A stretch of DNA of 64,000 bases from Ceriagrion tenellum (Eukaryota; Arthropoda; Insecta; Odonata; Coenagrionidae). Position 1 is the stretch's first letter. Each line of letters opens with the position of its first letter. The position numbers and the translations under genes are program-made. The notes beneath the pieces were generated by a model that was not told the origin of the DNA, ran no database searches, and worked only from the letters and a program-made list of their open reading frames with translations. Of this stretch, positions 60,001-62,246 are shown in pieces. The DNA lies in NCBI GenBank assembly GCA_963169105.1, contig OY720636.1, positions 75,876,123 to 75,940,122 on the forward strand. Reading direction: 5' to 3'.

Positions 60001-62181
60001 TTCATTCCAACCAATTTTCATTTTGAACGGCATTAAAGAAGGAAGGAGTTTAAAATCCTTGTGTAGGCTGCCCCGGGTTGATGGATGTGAAGATACAGGT
60101 CTTCCGCATATTACACTGCGTTAGTTTGTTTCCTTGGATGACAGTTTCGTTGGCGTTGTAGTTGGCTTCTTCTGGTCGGTGAAGTGAAGGTGCAGCCAGT
60201 CGTCGACTTCTATATCTCAATCGTTAGACCTGACTCCAACGGGTGAGATATATCAGATGATGAATGGCTGCACCTTCACTTCACCGACTTGAAGAAACTG
60301 ACTGATATGCCGCCGAAACTGTCATCCAAGGGGACATAGACCAACGTGGTGTAAATCCCGGAAGACCAGCATCTTCACAAGAATGGCATTCTTTACATCG
60401 TGTGCTAATGTTTTTCAAATGTGATTAGAGAGCTTTACTCAGTAGTTTATCATATTTACTATATAATATAGCCATAATAAAACTACACTCCCAGCGCATC
60501 ATTTCTTTTAATTTTCTGAGGGGGGTCCACACGCACCCCCGTCTCGTTGAGAGGTATTGCATACCACCCAGGTGCCACGGAAAGTAATGTACCGCCCCCC
60601 CCAAAACAACAACCCTATTCCGCCCCTGCCTGTAGTGGAGATGATAGCATTAAAATTAAACAACTCCTCTTTACTCTATATTGTACTTTTCTGTTACTTT
60701 TGGCTTCACAAAATGTGAAGCATATGGATTTAGGGAATAGCATAATGAAATACTTTGACCCATGATGAAGTTACAAGGATTTGGTTAACTCATTAGCCAA
60801 GAAACACTAAATAGGGACGTGGAGATTTGAGTAAACATATTTGATTTCATCTTACATGCATTACATACATTCGGAAACTGAGGAATGCAAAATTAACACA
60901 TATACTGAATAATGTCTATGGACCAATTGATTTTATGTAATTGTAGTTGTGGCTTTCACAGTCGATAAAAAATCATAAAAACACTGTTAAGCAATGGAAT
61001 TGTTAGGCTGTACATGTGGTGAGATGCTCATCCTGCAAGAAACAATACAATGCTGAGCCTAGACGAGTATTTTGTGAAATAAATAGAAGAAAACTGAAAC
61101 TGACATTAACCAAAGGCAACAAAAACCAATGTATCACTTTATTTTCAACTGGGCTTATTACTGCCTTTGTGGAATTAAATCTTTAGTGTTATCTTGATTC
61201 TGACTTGAGTAGTCTTTTAAGAAAATAATTCTGAAAATAACTGTGAACCCCATCTTCTATGGCCCCTTACTTTAACTCCGTATCGGTAAACCTCATCTCT
61301 TTCCAGAACGTAGGTGTTTTGTTTGCATTATATTAATGGACAAGTCATGCCAATTCATGGAAGCATGTGTCTATATTCTCCAGTATTCAGTGTTAACTTA
61401 TTAATTATTATTTTGTTTTGCATTTTAATTTGTATCCCTATCAGATTCGCATTCTTACCACACCTGAACTGAGCTATAAACTACAAATGCTTGACTTAAA
61501 ACATGTCGTGAGCAATTCTTATTGACCATGAATTTATCTAATAGTAATGTGATTAAAGTAATAAATAGGATTGTATATTATTTTCATAGTGTCTATAGAT
61601 AGTGCTAATATAATTTTATAATAATGTAATAGCATTAAACATTAACAAATGTTTGGGACACAGTTGAATTGTGAGTTGCATAAGAACCTTGCCGCACCAT
61701 TTTAGGGCTGTAAAATTATGCTGTGAAGGGAAATTAATGAAATTATGCAAATATTCCCCAATTTTTTAAAAGTGCCTTTTCCTACCAACTCCGAGATTAT
61801 CTGATAGCCAAGATGAAATGGAACTTAAGTTATGATCAGTAAAGTTGTTATTTTCAAACTTTGTCATTTAAAAAATATATTTATTTTTGAGATTTTTTTC
61901 ATTTTTCAGTTCCAGAAGGTAGTGATTTAATTTTTTTTCAATTTTTTTATGTTTATATTATTTTAAGTATTGGAATTCATTATTTTTTGTTTCAAATTTG
62001 ATTAATTTGGTACACCTTGTTTTCTTATTAACATGATAACATGACTAAATTCAAACTCTTTTATTTATTTAATTTGATCTCTTCAAGTAATTTTTAAAAT
62101 TTTGATGTTTATTTTTCTTTTTCTGCATTTTCACAGGTTACTATTGATGTTGGTGGCACACCATGGAATGTTATTCCCTAA
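6046..62181 (+). CDS. XDH: xanthine dehydrogenase, complete gene of 28 coding exons
   Basis: Predicted molybdo-flavoenzyme that oxidises hypoxanthine to xanthine and urate with NAD+ in the cytosol (family knowledge). All 28 exons join in phase with GT-AG introns and encode 1376 residues; the Drosophila enzyme has about 1335. Domain order seen: N-terminal 2Fe-2S domain with Cys44, 49, 52 and 74; second 2Fe-2S domain with Cys114, 117, 158 and 160; an Asn-Gly/Cys-rich linker at about 180-226; FAD domain with the VVGNTEIG motif at 303-310 and the XDH-type RRREDDIS motif at 471-478; Moco domain with GGFGGKE ending at Glu852, NTAFRGF ending at Phe964, MGQGLH around Gln1089, and AVGEPPL with Glu1310. 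Residues matching bovine Gln767, Glu802, Phe914 and Glu1261 are kept, but Arg880 reads Gln930 and Phe1009 reads Leu1059. The FAD motifs favour XDH over aldehyde oxidase. No frameshift or stop was found. UTRs could not be delimited. Confidence 0.96.
6091..9276. other. XDH intron 1
   Basis: A 3.2-kb intron with standard U2 signals (GTGAGT; TTTTACAG). It contains three copies of the 9-mer TAATATTAC at 7694, 7720 and 7741, part of a short 21-26 bp tandem repeat. I see no other element or gene. Confidence 0.5.
9277..9334 (+). CDS. XDH: XDH exon 2 (residues 16-34)
   Basis: The acceptor TTTTACAG precedes V-V-D-Q-N-V-N-P-E-W-T-L-L-Y-Y-L-R-K-K, which matches the XDH segment before the first cluster. 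It ends in phase 1. The donor GTATCCTTTC is the U12-type consensus. Confidence 0.92.
9335..9481 (+). other. XDH intron 2, U12-type (minor spliceosome)
   Basis: The 5' splice site GTATCCTTTC matches the U12 consensus RTATCCTTT. The branch site TTCCTTGAC at 9460-9468 matches YTCCTTRAY, with its adenosine 14 nt before the intron end. There is no strong polypyrimidine tract before the TCTAG acceptor. The intron is 147 bp, phase 1. Confidence 0.88.
9482..9578 (+). CDS. XDH: XDH exon 3 (residues 35-66), first 2Fe-2S cluster motif
   Basis: It encodes G-T-K-L-G-C-A-E-G-G-C-G-A-C-T-V-M with Cys44, Cys49 and Cys52, ligands of the N-terminal plant-ferredoxin-type cluster. The Ala after the first Cys is typical of arthropod XDH. 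Both flanking introns have U12-type signals. It ends in phase 2. Confidence 0.95.
9766..10050 (-). repeat. tRNA-derived SINE, copy 2 (head truncated)
   Basis: It aligns through most of its length with the complete copy at 24303-24608: tail 'ggattggattggatat', body 'gctaaggtcatttgc', and a B-box-like GGGTTCAAATCC on the minus strand near 10002-10013. The A-box end is degraded. Confidence 0.8.
10227..12509 (-). mobile_element. Tigger (pogo-type Tc1/mariner) transposon
   Basis: The ends are inverted repeats starting CAGTGGTACCTCGA and ending TCGAGGTACCACTG, flanked by TA at 10225-10226 and 12510-12511, the TA target duplication of the superfamily. The 2283-bp element encodes one transposase on the minus strand. 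It lies in intron 3, antisense to XDH. Confidence 0.95.
10494..12194 (-). pseudogene. Tigger transposase with a single in-frame amber stop
   Basis: The frame opens M-G-P-K-K and reads 567 codons to its terminal stop, in one frame throughout. It is interrupted only by TAG at 11865-11867, after A-I-Y-G-D-L-L-K. The N-terminus has the psq/CENP-B helix-turn-helix (E-L-K-R-E-I-I-E-K-H-E-Q-G-V-R-V). The DDE domain shows F-N-C-D-E-T-G-L-F-W, L-L-V-L-D-N-A-P-A-H-P and L-Q-P-M-D-Q, so all candidate catalytic aspartates are kept. The element could have lost activity recently; readthrough or a polymorphic or sequencing-level stop are alternatives. Confidence 0.92.
12512..14140. other. rest of XDH intron 3
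   Basis: AT-rich sequence with short open frames only, including an 81-codon minus-strand frame at 13822-14067 without recognisable domain. No element ends identified. Confidence 0.4.
14172..14434 (+). CDS. XDH: XDH exon 4 (residues 67-154)
   Basis: It encodes Cys74, the VTTVEGIGSTK motif, and G-S-Q-C-G-F-C-T-P-G-I-V-M with Cys114 and Cys117 of the second cluster. The exon is strikingly GC-rich compared with exons 6-28. A Gly-rich insert (A-E-G-G-V-G-G-G-R) lies at about residues 135-143. It ends A-F-Q-G, phase 1. Confidence 0.95.
14784..14870 (+). pseudogene. duplicated fragment of XDH exon 4
   Basis: 87 bp align with exon 4 positions 14203-14291 at about 76 of 87 identical bases with one 2-bp gap (hand alignment). 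The gap breaks the frame and no splice sites flank it. It reads L-H-P-V-Q-Q, closer to the family's L-H-P-V-Q-E than exon 4's L-H-A-V-Q-Q, so it may come from another XDH copy or from the exon's earlier state. Confidence 0.85.
15018..15110. repeat. fragment of a hAT-type MITE
   Basis: It begins CATGGGCGTAGCC, the same terminus as the complete MITE at 22459-22637, followed by a 'ggaggctgcctccc' segment. No matching right terminus was found, so the right limit is approximate. Confidence 0.35.
16713..17035 (+). CDS. XDH: XDH exon 5 (residues 155-262), second cluster and linker
   Basis: It starts G-N-L-C-R-C-T-G-Y-R-P-I with cluster ligands Cys158 and Cys160, then a linker with seven Asn-Gly pairs and six Cys, and ends P-I-F-P-P-E-L-Q, the conserved lead into the FAD domain. 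Phase 0, donor CAG|GTGAGC. Confidence 0.95.
17391..17557. mobile_element. hAT-type MITE, related to the 22459 copy
   Basis: It starts CATGGCCATAGCCAGG and ends CACCCATG. The flanking 8-mers CATTATAA and CATTAGAA differ at one base. Its interior matches the reverse complement of the 22459-22637 MITE in blocks such as 'agcagat' and 'gaatgaaatgt'. It lies in intron 5. Confidence 0.6.
17558..18541. other. end of intron 5, exon 6 and intron 6
   Basis: Apart from exon 6 (17684-17825) this is AT-rich intron sequence. I see no elements in intron 6. Confidence 0.4.
17684..17825 (+). CDS. XDH: XDH exon 6 (residues 263-309), start of FAD domain
   Basis: It encodes R-V-T-W-Y-R-P-T-T-L and the FAD-binding I-V-V-G-N-T-E-I-G motif. 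Acceptor GGCAG, donor G|GTAATA, phase 1. Confidence 0.94.
18542..18709 (+). CDS. XDH: XDH exon 7 (residues 310-365), FAD domain
   Basis: It begins by completing G-V-E-V-K-F-K-N, continues the VGNTEIG motif of exon 6, and reads I-K-F-G-S-S-V-T-L-N-D. Acceptor TTCTTAG, donor CAG|GTAAAT, phase 1. Confidence 0.93.
18907..18983 (+). CDS. XDH: XDH exon 8 (residues 366-391), FAD domain
   Basis: It encodes the conserved W-F-A-G-K-Q-I-R-N-V-A. The donor is GCT|GTTAGT, phase 0. The 82-bp intron that follows is the shortest in the gene. Confidence 0.92.
19066..19159 (+). CDS. XDH: XDH exon 9 (residues 392-422), FAD domain
   Basis: It encodes V-G-G-N-V-M-T-G-S-P-I-S-D-L-N-P-I, the invariant FAD-domain signature. 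Acceptor TTCCAG, donor AAAG|GTGAGT, phase 1. Confidence 0.95.
19562..19674 (+). CDS. XDH: XDH exon 10 (residues 423-460), FAD domain
   Basis: It encodes R-R-T-V-T-M-D and F-F-T-G-Y-R-K-N, the XDH FAD-domain signature, then I-P-Y-S-H-E. Donor GAG|GTAAGT, phase 0. Confidence 0.95.
19720..20643 (+). mobile_element. decayed, internally deleted mariner relic
   Basis: The ends GGGTTTGTTCAATAA and the reverse complement of ATTAGACAAACCC form imperfect inverted repeats in intron 10. The interior keeps mariner transposase pieces in shifting frames: an M-Q-R-T-I-K start-like segment, G-Q-T-I-N-D-K-F and L-Y-H-N-N-T-P-S-H-T (the second catalytic region, Asp replaced by Asn). Many stops; not functional. 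Confidence 0.75.
20848..21035 (+). CDS. XDH: XDH exon 11 (residues 461-522), NAD/FAD region
   Basis: It encodes F-K-A-Y-K-Q-A-R-R-R-E-D-D-I-S, the signature that separates NAD-using XDH from aldehyde oxidases, then F-G-G-M-A-P-T. It ends in phase 2 with donor AAG|GTTTGT, one of the weaker donors here. Confidence 0.94.
21036..21854. other. XDH intron 11
   Basis: 0.8 kb of AT-rich sequence; nothing recognised. Confidence 0.4.
21855..21968 (+). CDS. XDH: XDH exon 12 (residues 523-560)
   Basis: It encodes D-A-P-G-G-M-A-A-Y-R-R-T-L-T-L-G, the conserved end of the FAD domain. Acceptor TTTACAG, donor GG|GTGAGT, phase 2. Confidence 0.94.
22159..22300 (+). CDS. XDH: XDH exon 13 (residues 561-608)
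   Basis: It encodes F-F-Y-K-F-C-V-D-V-Y-E-K and ends G-S-Q-Y-F-Q-V, the linker to the molybdopterin domain. Acceptor ATTCTAG, donor GTG|GTATGT, phase 0. Confidence 0.93.
22459..22637. mobile_element. hAT-type MITE with perfect 8-bp target duplication
   Basis: The termini CATGGGCGTAGCCAGGG and CCCTGGCTATGCCCTTG pair at 15 of 17 bases. The flanks repeat GTACAGTG at 22451-22458 and 22638-22645. 179 bp, no ORF, in intron 13. Confidence 0.85.
22737..22917. mobile_element. piggyBac-type MITE
   Basis: The left end is CCCTTTGAGTGCAGCATGA and the right end, reverse complemented, begins CCCTTGAGTGCGGCATGA. The right flank is TTAA and the left flank TTCA, consistent with a mutated TTAA duplication. 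Its outer 12 bases CCCTTTGAGTGC are identical to the right terminus of the piggyBac element at 26597-30473. It contains a palindromic GTGATATCAC core near the right end. Confidence 0.85.
23357..23432 (+). CDS. XDH: XDH exon 14 (residues 609-633)
   Basis: It encodes V-P-P-D-Q-P-K-I-D-P-I-G-R-P-I-P-H, the conserved entry to the Moco domain. Acceptor TTAAAG, donor G|GTATGT, phase 1. Confidence 0.94.
23433..24289. other. XDH intron 14, left part
   Basis: AT-rich intron sequence with no recognised element before the SINE at 24303. Confidence 0.4.
24303..24608 (-). repeat. complete tRNA-derived SINE, copy 3
   Basis: It is flanked by a perfect 13-bp duplication TGGAAGTTCAATC (24290-24302 and 24609-24621). 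On the minus strand the head carries an A-box-like TGGCTAGAGTACTGG (24589-24575) and a B-box GGGTTCAAACCC (24555-24544). The tail is a short ATCCA-type repeat. Together these define a Pol III, tRNA-derived SINE retroposed by a LINE enzyme. Related copies lie at 9766-10050 and 3335-3660. Confidence 0.93.
24693..24913 (+). CDS. XDH: XDH exon 15 (residues 634-707), Moco domain
   Basis: It encodes G-E-A-I-Y-C-D-D-I-P and L-S-T-H-A-H-A-K-V, the first motifs of the aldehyde oxidase/XDH catalytic domain. Phase 0, donor ACT|GTAAGT. Confidence 0.95.
24914..26053. other. XDH intron 15
   Basis: 1.1 kb of intron. Overlapping open frames around 25250-25630 on both strands show no known domain; I regard them as chance. 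Confidence 0.4.
26054..26176 (+). CDS. XDH: XDH exon 16 (residues 708-748)
   Basis: It encodes I-G-Q-V-I-G-A-I-V-A and V-N-V-V-Y-E-D-L-H-P-V-I-V-T-I-E, matching the family. It consists of 41 whole codons between phase-0 introns. Confidence 0.94.
27218..27640 (+). repeat. diverged ~142-bp tandem repeat, three copies, within piggyBac
   Basis: Copies start at 27218, 27362 and 27503 (ACTACTGAAATGCG, ACTACTGAATGTG, ACCACTAAATACG), and the first two are followed by related blocks such as 'gagaaaagatcca.acatc.tctga'. An (ACTACTGAA)n microsatellite precedes the first copy. The third copy's end is approximate. Confidence 0.6.
27890..29594 (+). pseudogene. piggyBac transposase remnant
   Basis: An acidic N-terminal part (27890-28080) is full of stops. 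The DDE_Tnp_1_7 domain opens near 28090; M-N-S-W-K-P-T-T-L starts at 28294 and S-I-D-E-S keeps the first catalytic Asp. A frameshift near 28725 joins to L-V-A-F-Y-A-Y-L-G, which continues to F-F-C-D-N-F-F (second Asp) and R-G-I-E-T-S-D, where the third Asp position may read Glu. After a stop at 29322-29324 a C-terminal Cys-rich tail C-V-R-C-D-E-G-L-H-P-K-C ends at 29594. Non-functional. Confidence 0.9.
30845..30935 (+). repeat. SINE-like tRNA-related repeat, second family, copy 1
   Basis: A B-box-like GGTTCAAGTTG at 30894-30904 lies in a segment that aligns with 44684-44766, ending in the shared 'gtca..tgaatgattttt' type block. Ends are uncertain. Confidence 0.4.
31063..31650 (+). mobile_element. 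588-bp MITE (TAGAGATG ends), copy 1
   Basis: The ends TAGAGATGGGCC and ACTCATCTCTA are short inverted repeats. The flanks TTTCAACC and TTTCCACC match at 7 of 8 bases. The interior is rich in 'gtaattttac' type motifs. A second copy lies inverted at 45836-46381. Probably a hAT-type nonautonomous element. Confidence 0.75.
32014..32238 (+). CDS. XDH: XDH exon 17 (residues 749-823)
   Basis: It encodes M-G-G-Q-E-H-F-Y-L-E-T-H and C-S-T-Q-H-P, whose Gln817 corresponds to bovine Gln767 beside the Mo=O group. It is 75 whole codons. The preceding intron is 5.8 kb and holds the piggyBac element. Confidence 0.96.
34030..34290 (+). pseudogene. LINE ORF1 C-terminal remnant
   Basis: In shifting frames it reads K-N-V-S-D-K-T-V-K-E-Y-V-R-K-R-I-P and L-K-V-T-R-G-E-Y-A-S-F-R-I-S-I, then F-W-P-K-H-V in another frame. 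This pattern (Y-A-S-F-R, F-W-P) is the C-terminal part of CR1/L2/jockey-type ORF1 proteins. It lies directly upstream of the endonuclease. Confidence 0.6.
34340..35230 (+). mobile_element. LINE ORF2 5' part: AP-type endonuclease
   Basis: An open frame (34169-35110) contains V-L-V-H-N-I-Q-S-L-S-A-K, I-C-I-C-E-N-W (catalytic Glu), L-Y-R-S-P, T-G-D-L-N-C-N, D-N-V-Y-T-N and S-D-H-L-A-L, the APE-type endonuclease motifs of non-LTR retrotransposons. Linker sequence continues to about 35230 after a stop. No reverse transcriptase follows, so the 3' half is missing. Jockey/CR1-type by resemblance. Confidence 0.88.
35639..35772 (+). CDS. XDH: XDH exon 18 (residues 824-867)
   Basis: It encodes V-K-R-L-G-G-G-F-G-G-K-E-T-Q. 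Glu852 matches bovine Glu802, the purine-binding glutamate that aldehyde oxidases lack. It ends in phase 2 with donor AA|GTAGGT. Confidence 0.95.
35773..37478. other. XDH intron 18
   Basis: 1.7 kb of AT-rich, CpG-poor intron; nothing recognised. Confidence 0.4.
37479..37653 (+). CDS. XDH: XDH exon 19 (residues 868-926)
   Basis: It encodes R-P-V-R-C-M-L-D-R-D-E-D-M and Y-N-N-A-G-R-T-L-D-L-S, both strongly conserved. Donor CTT|GTAAGT, phase 0. Confidence 0.95.
38118..39289. mobile_element. unclassified inverted-repeat element in intron 19
   Basis: The left end CCAGCTAGCACACCCAGA and the reverse complement of the right end (CCCAGATAGCACGGATCTGG) form imperfect terminal repeats, each followed by 'tttacataaaa'-type sequence. 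The interior is unusually CpG-rich for this part of the gene, has no transposase frame, and holds a long hairpin at 38842-38976. No target duplication was clear. Probably a nonautonomous DNA transposon. Confidence 0.6.
38842..38976. repeat. long imperfect hairpin
   Basis: The arms (about 38842-38908 and 38919-38976) pair over about 60 bases: both read 'atggaggttgattccc' followed by 'tttttctg' and, inward, 'gacaatattt.gcc'. The loop is roughly ten bases. Confidence 0.85.
39290..40913. other. XDH intron 19, right part
   Basis: AT-rich intron sequence; short open frames only, nothing recognised. Confidence 0.4.
40914..41105 (+). CDS. XDH: XDH exon 20 (residues 927-990), substrate-site residues
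   Basis: It starts V-I-E-Q-A-L, where canonical XDHs read I-M-E-R-A or V-L-E-R-A, so bovine Arg880 becomes Gln930 (codon CAA). It then reads C-K-T-N-L-P-S-N-T-A-F-R-G-F-G, keeping Phe964 (bovine Phe914). It is 64 whole codons. Confidence 0.95.
41825..41879. repeat. near-perfect loopless hairpin in intron 20
   Basis: A 20-bp perfect palindrome GAACCTGGAGCTCCAGGTTC (41843-41862) is extended outward by 'aaggaa'/'ttcctt' and 'ccaaaa'/'ttttgg', giving a stem of about 25 bp with small bulges. Confidence 0.8.
42370..42530 (-). pseudogene. LINE ORF2 C-terminal remnant
   Basis: On the minus strand it reads Y-Y-M-G-I-K-V-Y-N-K-F-P-M-E-F-K-N and then N-I-F-K-Q-N-I-K-Q-I-L-L-N-K-S, a pattern seen at the C-terminus of insect non-LTR reverse transcriptases (Y-x-G-x-K-x-Y-N-x-L-P). 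Only this tail is recognisable. Confidence 0.55.
42531..43434. other. XDH intron 20, right part
   Basis: A GC-rich island at about 42840-43000 ('ggtggccccggtcctactgc') stands out from its AT-rich surroundings and may be an old repeat; no boundaries or coding sequence recognised. Confidence 0.4.
43435..43580 (+). CDS. XDH: XDH exon 21 (residues 991-1038)
   Basis: It encodes N-L-Y-K-N-G-D and L-Q-R-C-W-D-E-C-F-K-R-S and ends A-F-N, as in family members. Acceptor TTCAG, donor AA|GTAAGT, phase 2. Confidence 0.94.
43748..43922 (+). CDS. XDH: XDH exon 22 (residues 1039-1097), divergent active-site segment
   Basis: It encodes K-R-G-I-C-I-L-P-T-M-F-G-I-S-L-C-F-P-I-N-Q. The canonical F-T/F-G pair (bovine Phe1009-Thr1010) reads Leu1059-Cys1060, and the segment is one residue shorter than in bovine or fly XDH. 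The later S-V-L-L-T-H-G-G-A-E-M-G-Q-G-L-H is normal. Confidence 0.95.
43923..45346. other. XDH intron 22
   Basis: 1.4 kb of AT-rich intron with a SINE-like repeat at 44684-44766; otherwise nothing recognised. Confidence 0.4.
44684..44766 (+). repeat. SINE-like tRNA-related repeat, second family, copy 2
   Basis: A B-box-like GGCTTGAATCC at 44728-44738 and 'ctggctaacacacctgac' upstream give a tRNA-like spacing. The segment aligns with 30845-30935 in the same orientation. No tRNA cloverleaf is apparent. Confidence 0.45.
45347..45475 (+). CDS. XDH: XDH exon 23 (residues 1098-1140)
   Basis: It encodes I-S-E-T-S-T-D-K-I-P-N and P-T-A-A-S-S-A-S-D-L-N-G, the Moco-contact segment. It is 43 whole codons, donor ATG|GTGAGA. 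Confidence 0.95.
45653..45780 (+). CDS. XDH: XDH exon 24 (residues 1141-1182)
   Basis: It encodes G-T-W-K-D-W-I-N-A-A and D-R-V-S-L-S-A-S-G-F-Y, matching the family. Phase 2, donor CG|GTAGGT. Confidence 0.94.
45836..46381 (-). mobile_element. 588-bp-type MITE, copy 2 (inverted)
   Basis: Its reverse complement begins TAGAGATGGGCCATTCTGAA like copy 1 at 31063, and its other end is TAGAAATGGGTAAATTACC. It shares motifs such as 'accatggtattttac'. The flanks GCCATGTG and GCCACGTC match at 6 of 8. It lies in intron 24, opposite in orientation to copy 1. Confidence 0.72.
46790..49285 (+). mobile_element. LINE ORF2 3' part: reverse transcriptase, 3' UTR and poly-A
   Basis: Linker sequence (E-L-R-N-L-V-K, L-R-K-L-G-L) starts near 46880. 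The RT domain follows with F-D-L-S-K-A-F-D-R-V-N near 47650, V-P-Q-G-S-V-L-G-P-L-L-F near 47825 and the Y-A-D-D box at 47914-47925. The C-terminus ends near 48748. Stops at about 47032, 47551, 47745 and 47769 disable it. The 3' UTR ends in an A-rich tail at about 49268-49283. Truncated at its 5' end, jockey/CR1-like. Confidence 0.9.
49286..49849. other. end of XDH intron 24
   Basis: AT-rich sequence with tandem-like 'taggtattatacatacctatt' near 49500 and a (TC)n pyrimidine tract before the exon 25 acceptor. Confidence 0.4.
49850..49964 (+). CDS. XDH: XDH exon 25 (residues 1183-1221)
   Basis: It encodes Y-Y-T-Y-G-V-A-C-S-E-V-E-V-D-C-L-T-G-D-H-Q, conserved in XDH. The acceptor follows a (TC)n tract. 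Donor CAG|GTAAAT, phase 0. Confidence 0.95.
49965..51060. other. XDH intron 25, left part
   Basis: AT-rich intron sequence. A short CpG-containing stretch near 50500-50570 ('gtaagtcgaattctgacgta') resembles decayed Tigger-type termini but lacks a partner. Confidence 0.35.
51063..51230 (+). repeat. direct repeat in intron 25, uninterrupted copy
   Basis: It aligns with 52161-52285 plus 53577-53620: shared blocks are 'ttgtcccatcact', 'ctggaaaatactgtta', 'agtttctaaagca', 'aattgtaccatc' and 'tctgaacattcttgt'. It has no mariner and so shows the empty site. Confidence 0.85.
51990..52165. repeat. ATTACTTGTAAT-rich repeat
   Basis: Three 15-bp units ending ATTACTTGTAATC lie at about 52120-52163, and more GTAAT/ATTAC motifs occur upstream. 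Each unit is an imperfect palindrome. Possibly an old MITE end. Confidence 0.5.
52161..52285 (+). repeat. direct repeat in intron 25, copy interrupted by mariner
   Basis: It matches 51063-51185 and resumes after the mariner at 53577 with 'ttttacagaatac..acatt', so the mariner inserted after the duplication arose. Confidence 0.82.
52288..53576 (-). mobile_element. mariner transposon
   Basis: The inverted ends begin CGAGGGTGGTCTGATAATTA and, on the other strand, CGAGGGTGTTATGACAATTA, flanked by TA at 52286-52287 and 53577-53578. The length of 1289 bp is typical for mariner. One transposase is encoded on the minus strand. It lies in intron 25. Confidence 0.95.
52350..53398 (-). pseudogene. mariner transposase, disabled
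   Basis: The frame opens M-E-K-E-K-Y-R-P-L-I and stays in one frame with two stops: TAG after S-I-A-T-I, and TGA where W is expected after L-S-A-R. M-D-E-T-W keeps the first catalytic Asp. The second motif reads H-H-A-N-A instead of H-Q-D-N-A, so the catalytic Asp is lost. The third, L-C-D-F-F, is kept. A one-base loss in a T-run just after it shifts the frame. Confidence 0.92.
53621..54438. other. XDH intron 25, right part
   Basis: AT-rich intron sequence with a short 'ttaggttaa' repetition near 53725-53780; nothing else recognised. Confidence 0.4.
54439..54693 (+). CDS. XDH: XDH exon 26 (residues 1222-1306)
   Basis: It encodes M-D-L-G-E-S-L-N-P-A-I-D-I-G-Q, F-M-Q-G-Y-G-L-F-T-L-E-E and G-A-P-N-P-R-A-V-Y-S-S-K, all invariant regions. 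It is 85 whole codons. Confidence 0.96.
54694..55670. other. XDH intron 26
   Basis: About 1 kb of AT-rich intron; nothing recognised. Confidence 0.4.
55671..55838 (+). CDS. XDH: XDH exon 27 (residues 1307-1362), catalytic glutamate
   Basis: It encodes A-V-G-E-P-P-L with Glu1310, the general base (bovine Glu1261), then S-V-F-F-A-I-K-D-A-I. Phase 0, donor AAG|GTAAAG. A hAT transposon starts 74 bp after the donor. Confidence 0.96.
56784..59660 (+). pseudogene. hAT transposase remnant (ZMYM1/DUF4371 type)
   Basis: An N-terminal segment (56784-57248) is followed by a TTF-type zinc-finger-like part (Y-P-W-L-V-V-S-P-S-M-N-G-L-F-C), a DUF4371 block (57989-58270: F-R-A-L-L-R-F and F-S-C-V-F-D-G-T-A-D-I-S), the G-T-D-G-C-S-T-N-V region, and the hATC dimerisation motif S-I-A-S-A-E-R-S-F-S-A-L near 59528-59563. 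Frame changes and stops (for example TAG at 58270, TAA near 58433, TGA near 58525) make it non-functional. Confidence 0.88.
60085..60379. repeat. long imperfect inverted repeat inside the hAT element
   Basis: Arms of about 135 bp (60085-60220 and 60243-60379) share, in inverse order, 'gtgaagat.c.ggtcttccg', 'ttggatgacagtttcg' and 'cggtgaagtgaaggtgcagcca'. The spacer is about 20 bp. It could be a nested foldback element or a structured part of the hAT. Confidence 0.85.
60637..62136. other. XDH intron 27, right part
   Basis: Very AT-rich intron sequence before the last exon; nothing recognised. Confidence 0.4.
62137..62181 (+). CDS. XDH: XDH exon 28 (residues 1363-1376 and stop)
   Basis: After the acceptor TTTCACAG it encodes V-T-I-D-V-G-G-T-P-W-N-V-I-P and TAA. 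The W-N-V-I-P end is characteristic of animal XDH, so the C-terminus is complete. Confidence 0.9.
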   Translation, partial: VTIDVGGTPWNVIP

Positions 62182-62235
62182 ATTTGTACTTGAACCATGT
62201 TCTCTGATATTGTTTGAATATACCCTCAACGTTTT

Positions 62236-62246
62236 ATTAAATTAAA
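62236..62246 (+). promoter_or_regulatory. candidate XDH polyadenylation signals
   Basis: Two ATTAAA hexamers (62236-62241 and 62241-62246) lie about 55 nt after the stop codon. No AATAAA was seen in the next 100 bases. The cleavage site cannot be placed. Confidence 0.4.

Larger units (their letters stand above)
55913..60628 (+). mobile_element. hAT transposon with perfect 8-bp target duplication
   Basis: It begins CAGGGGCG and ends CGCCCCTG, the classic hAT terminus, flanked by identical CCTGTAGT at 55905-55912 and 60629-60636. Both ends carry long G or C runs. The 4716-bp element contains a decayed transposase and an inverted repeat near its right end. It lies in intron 27, sense to XDH. 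Confidence 0.95.

Noticed and set aside
6046..62181. Aldehyde oxidase rather than XDH
   Set aside because: The RREDDIS and FFTGYRKN motifs in the FAD domain and the retained Glu852 (bovine Glu802) are XDH features, although the Arg-to-Gln change is reminiscent of aldehyde oxidases.
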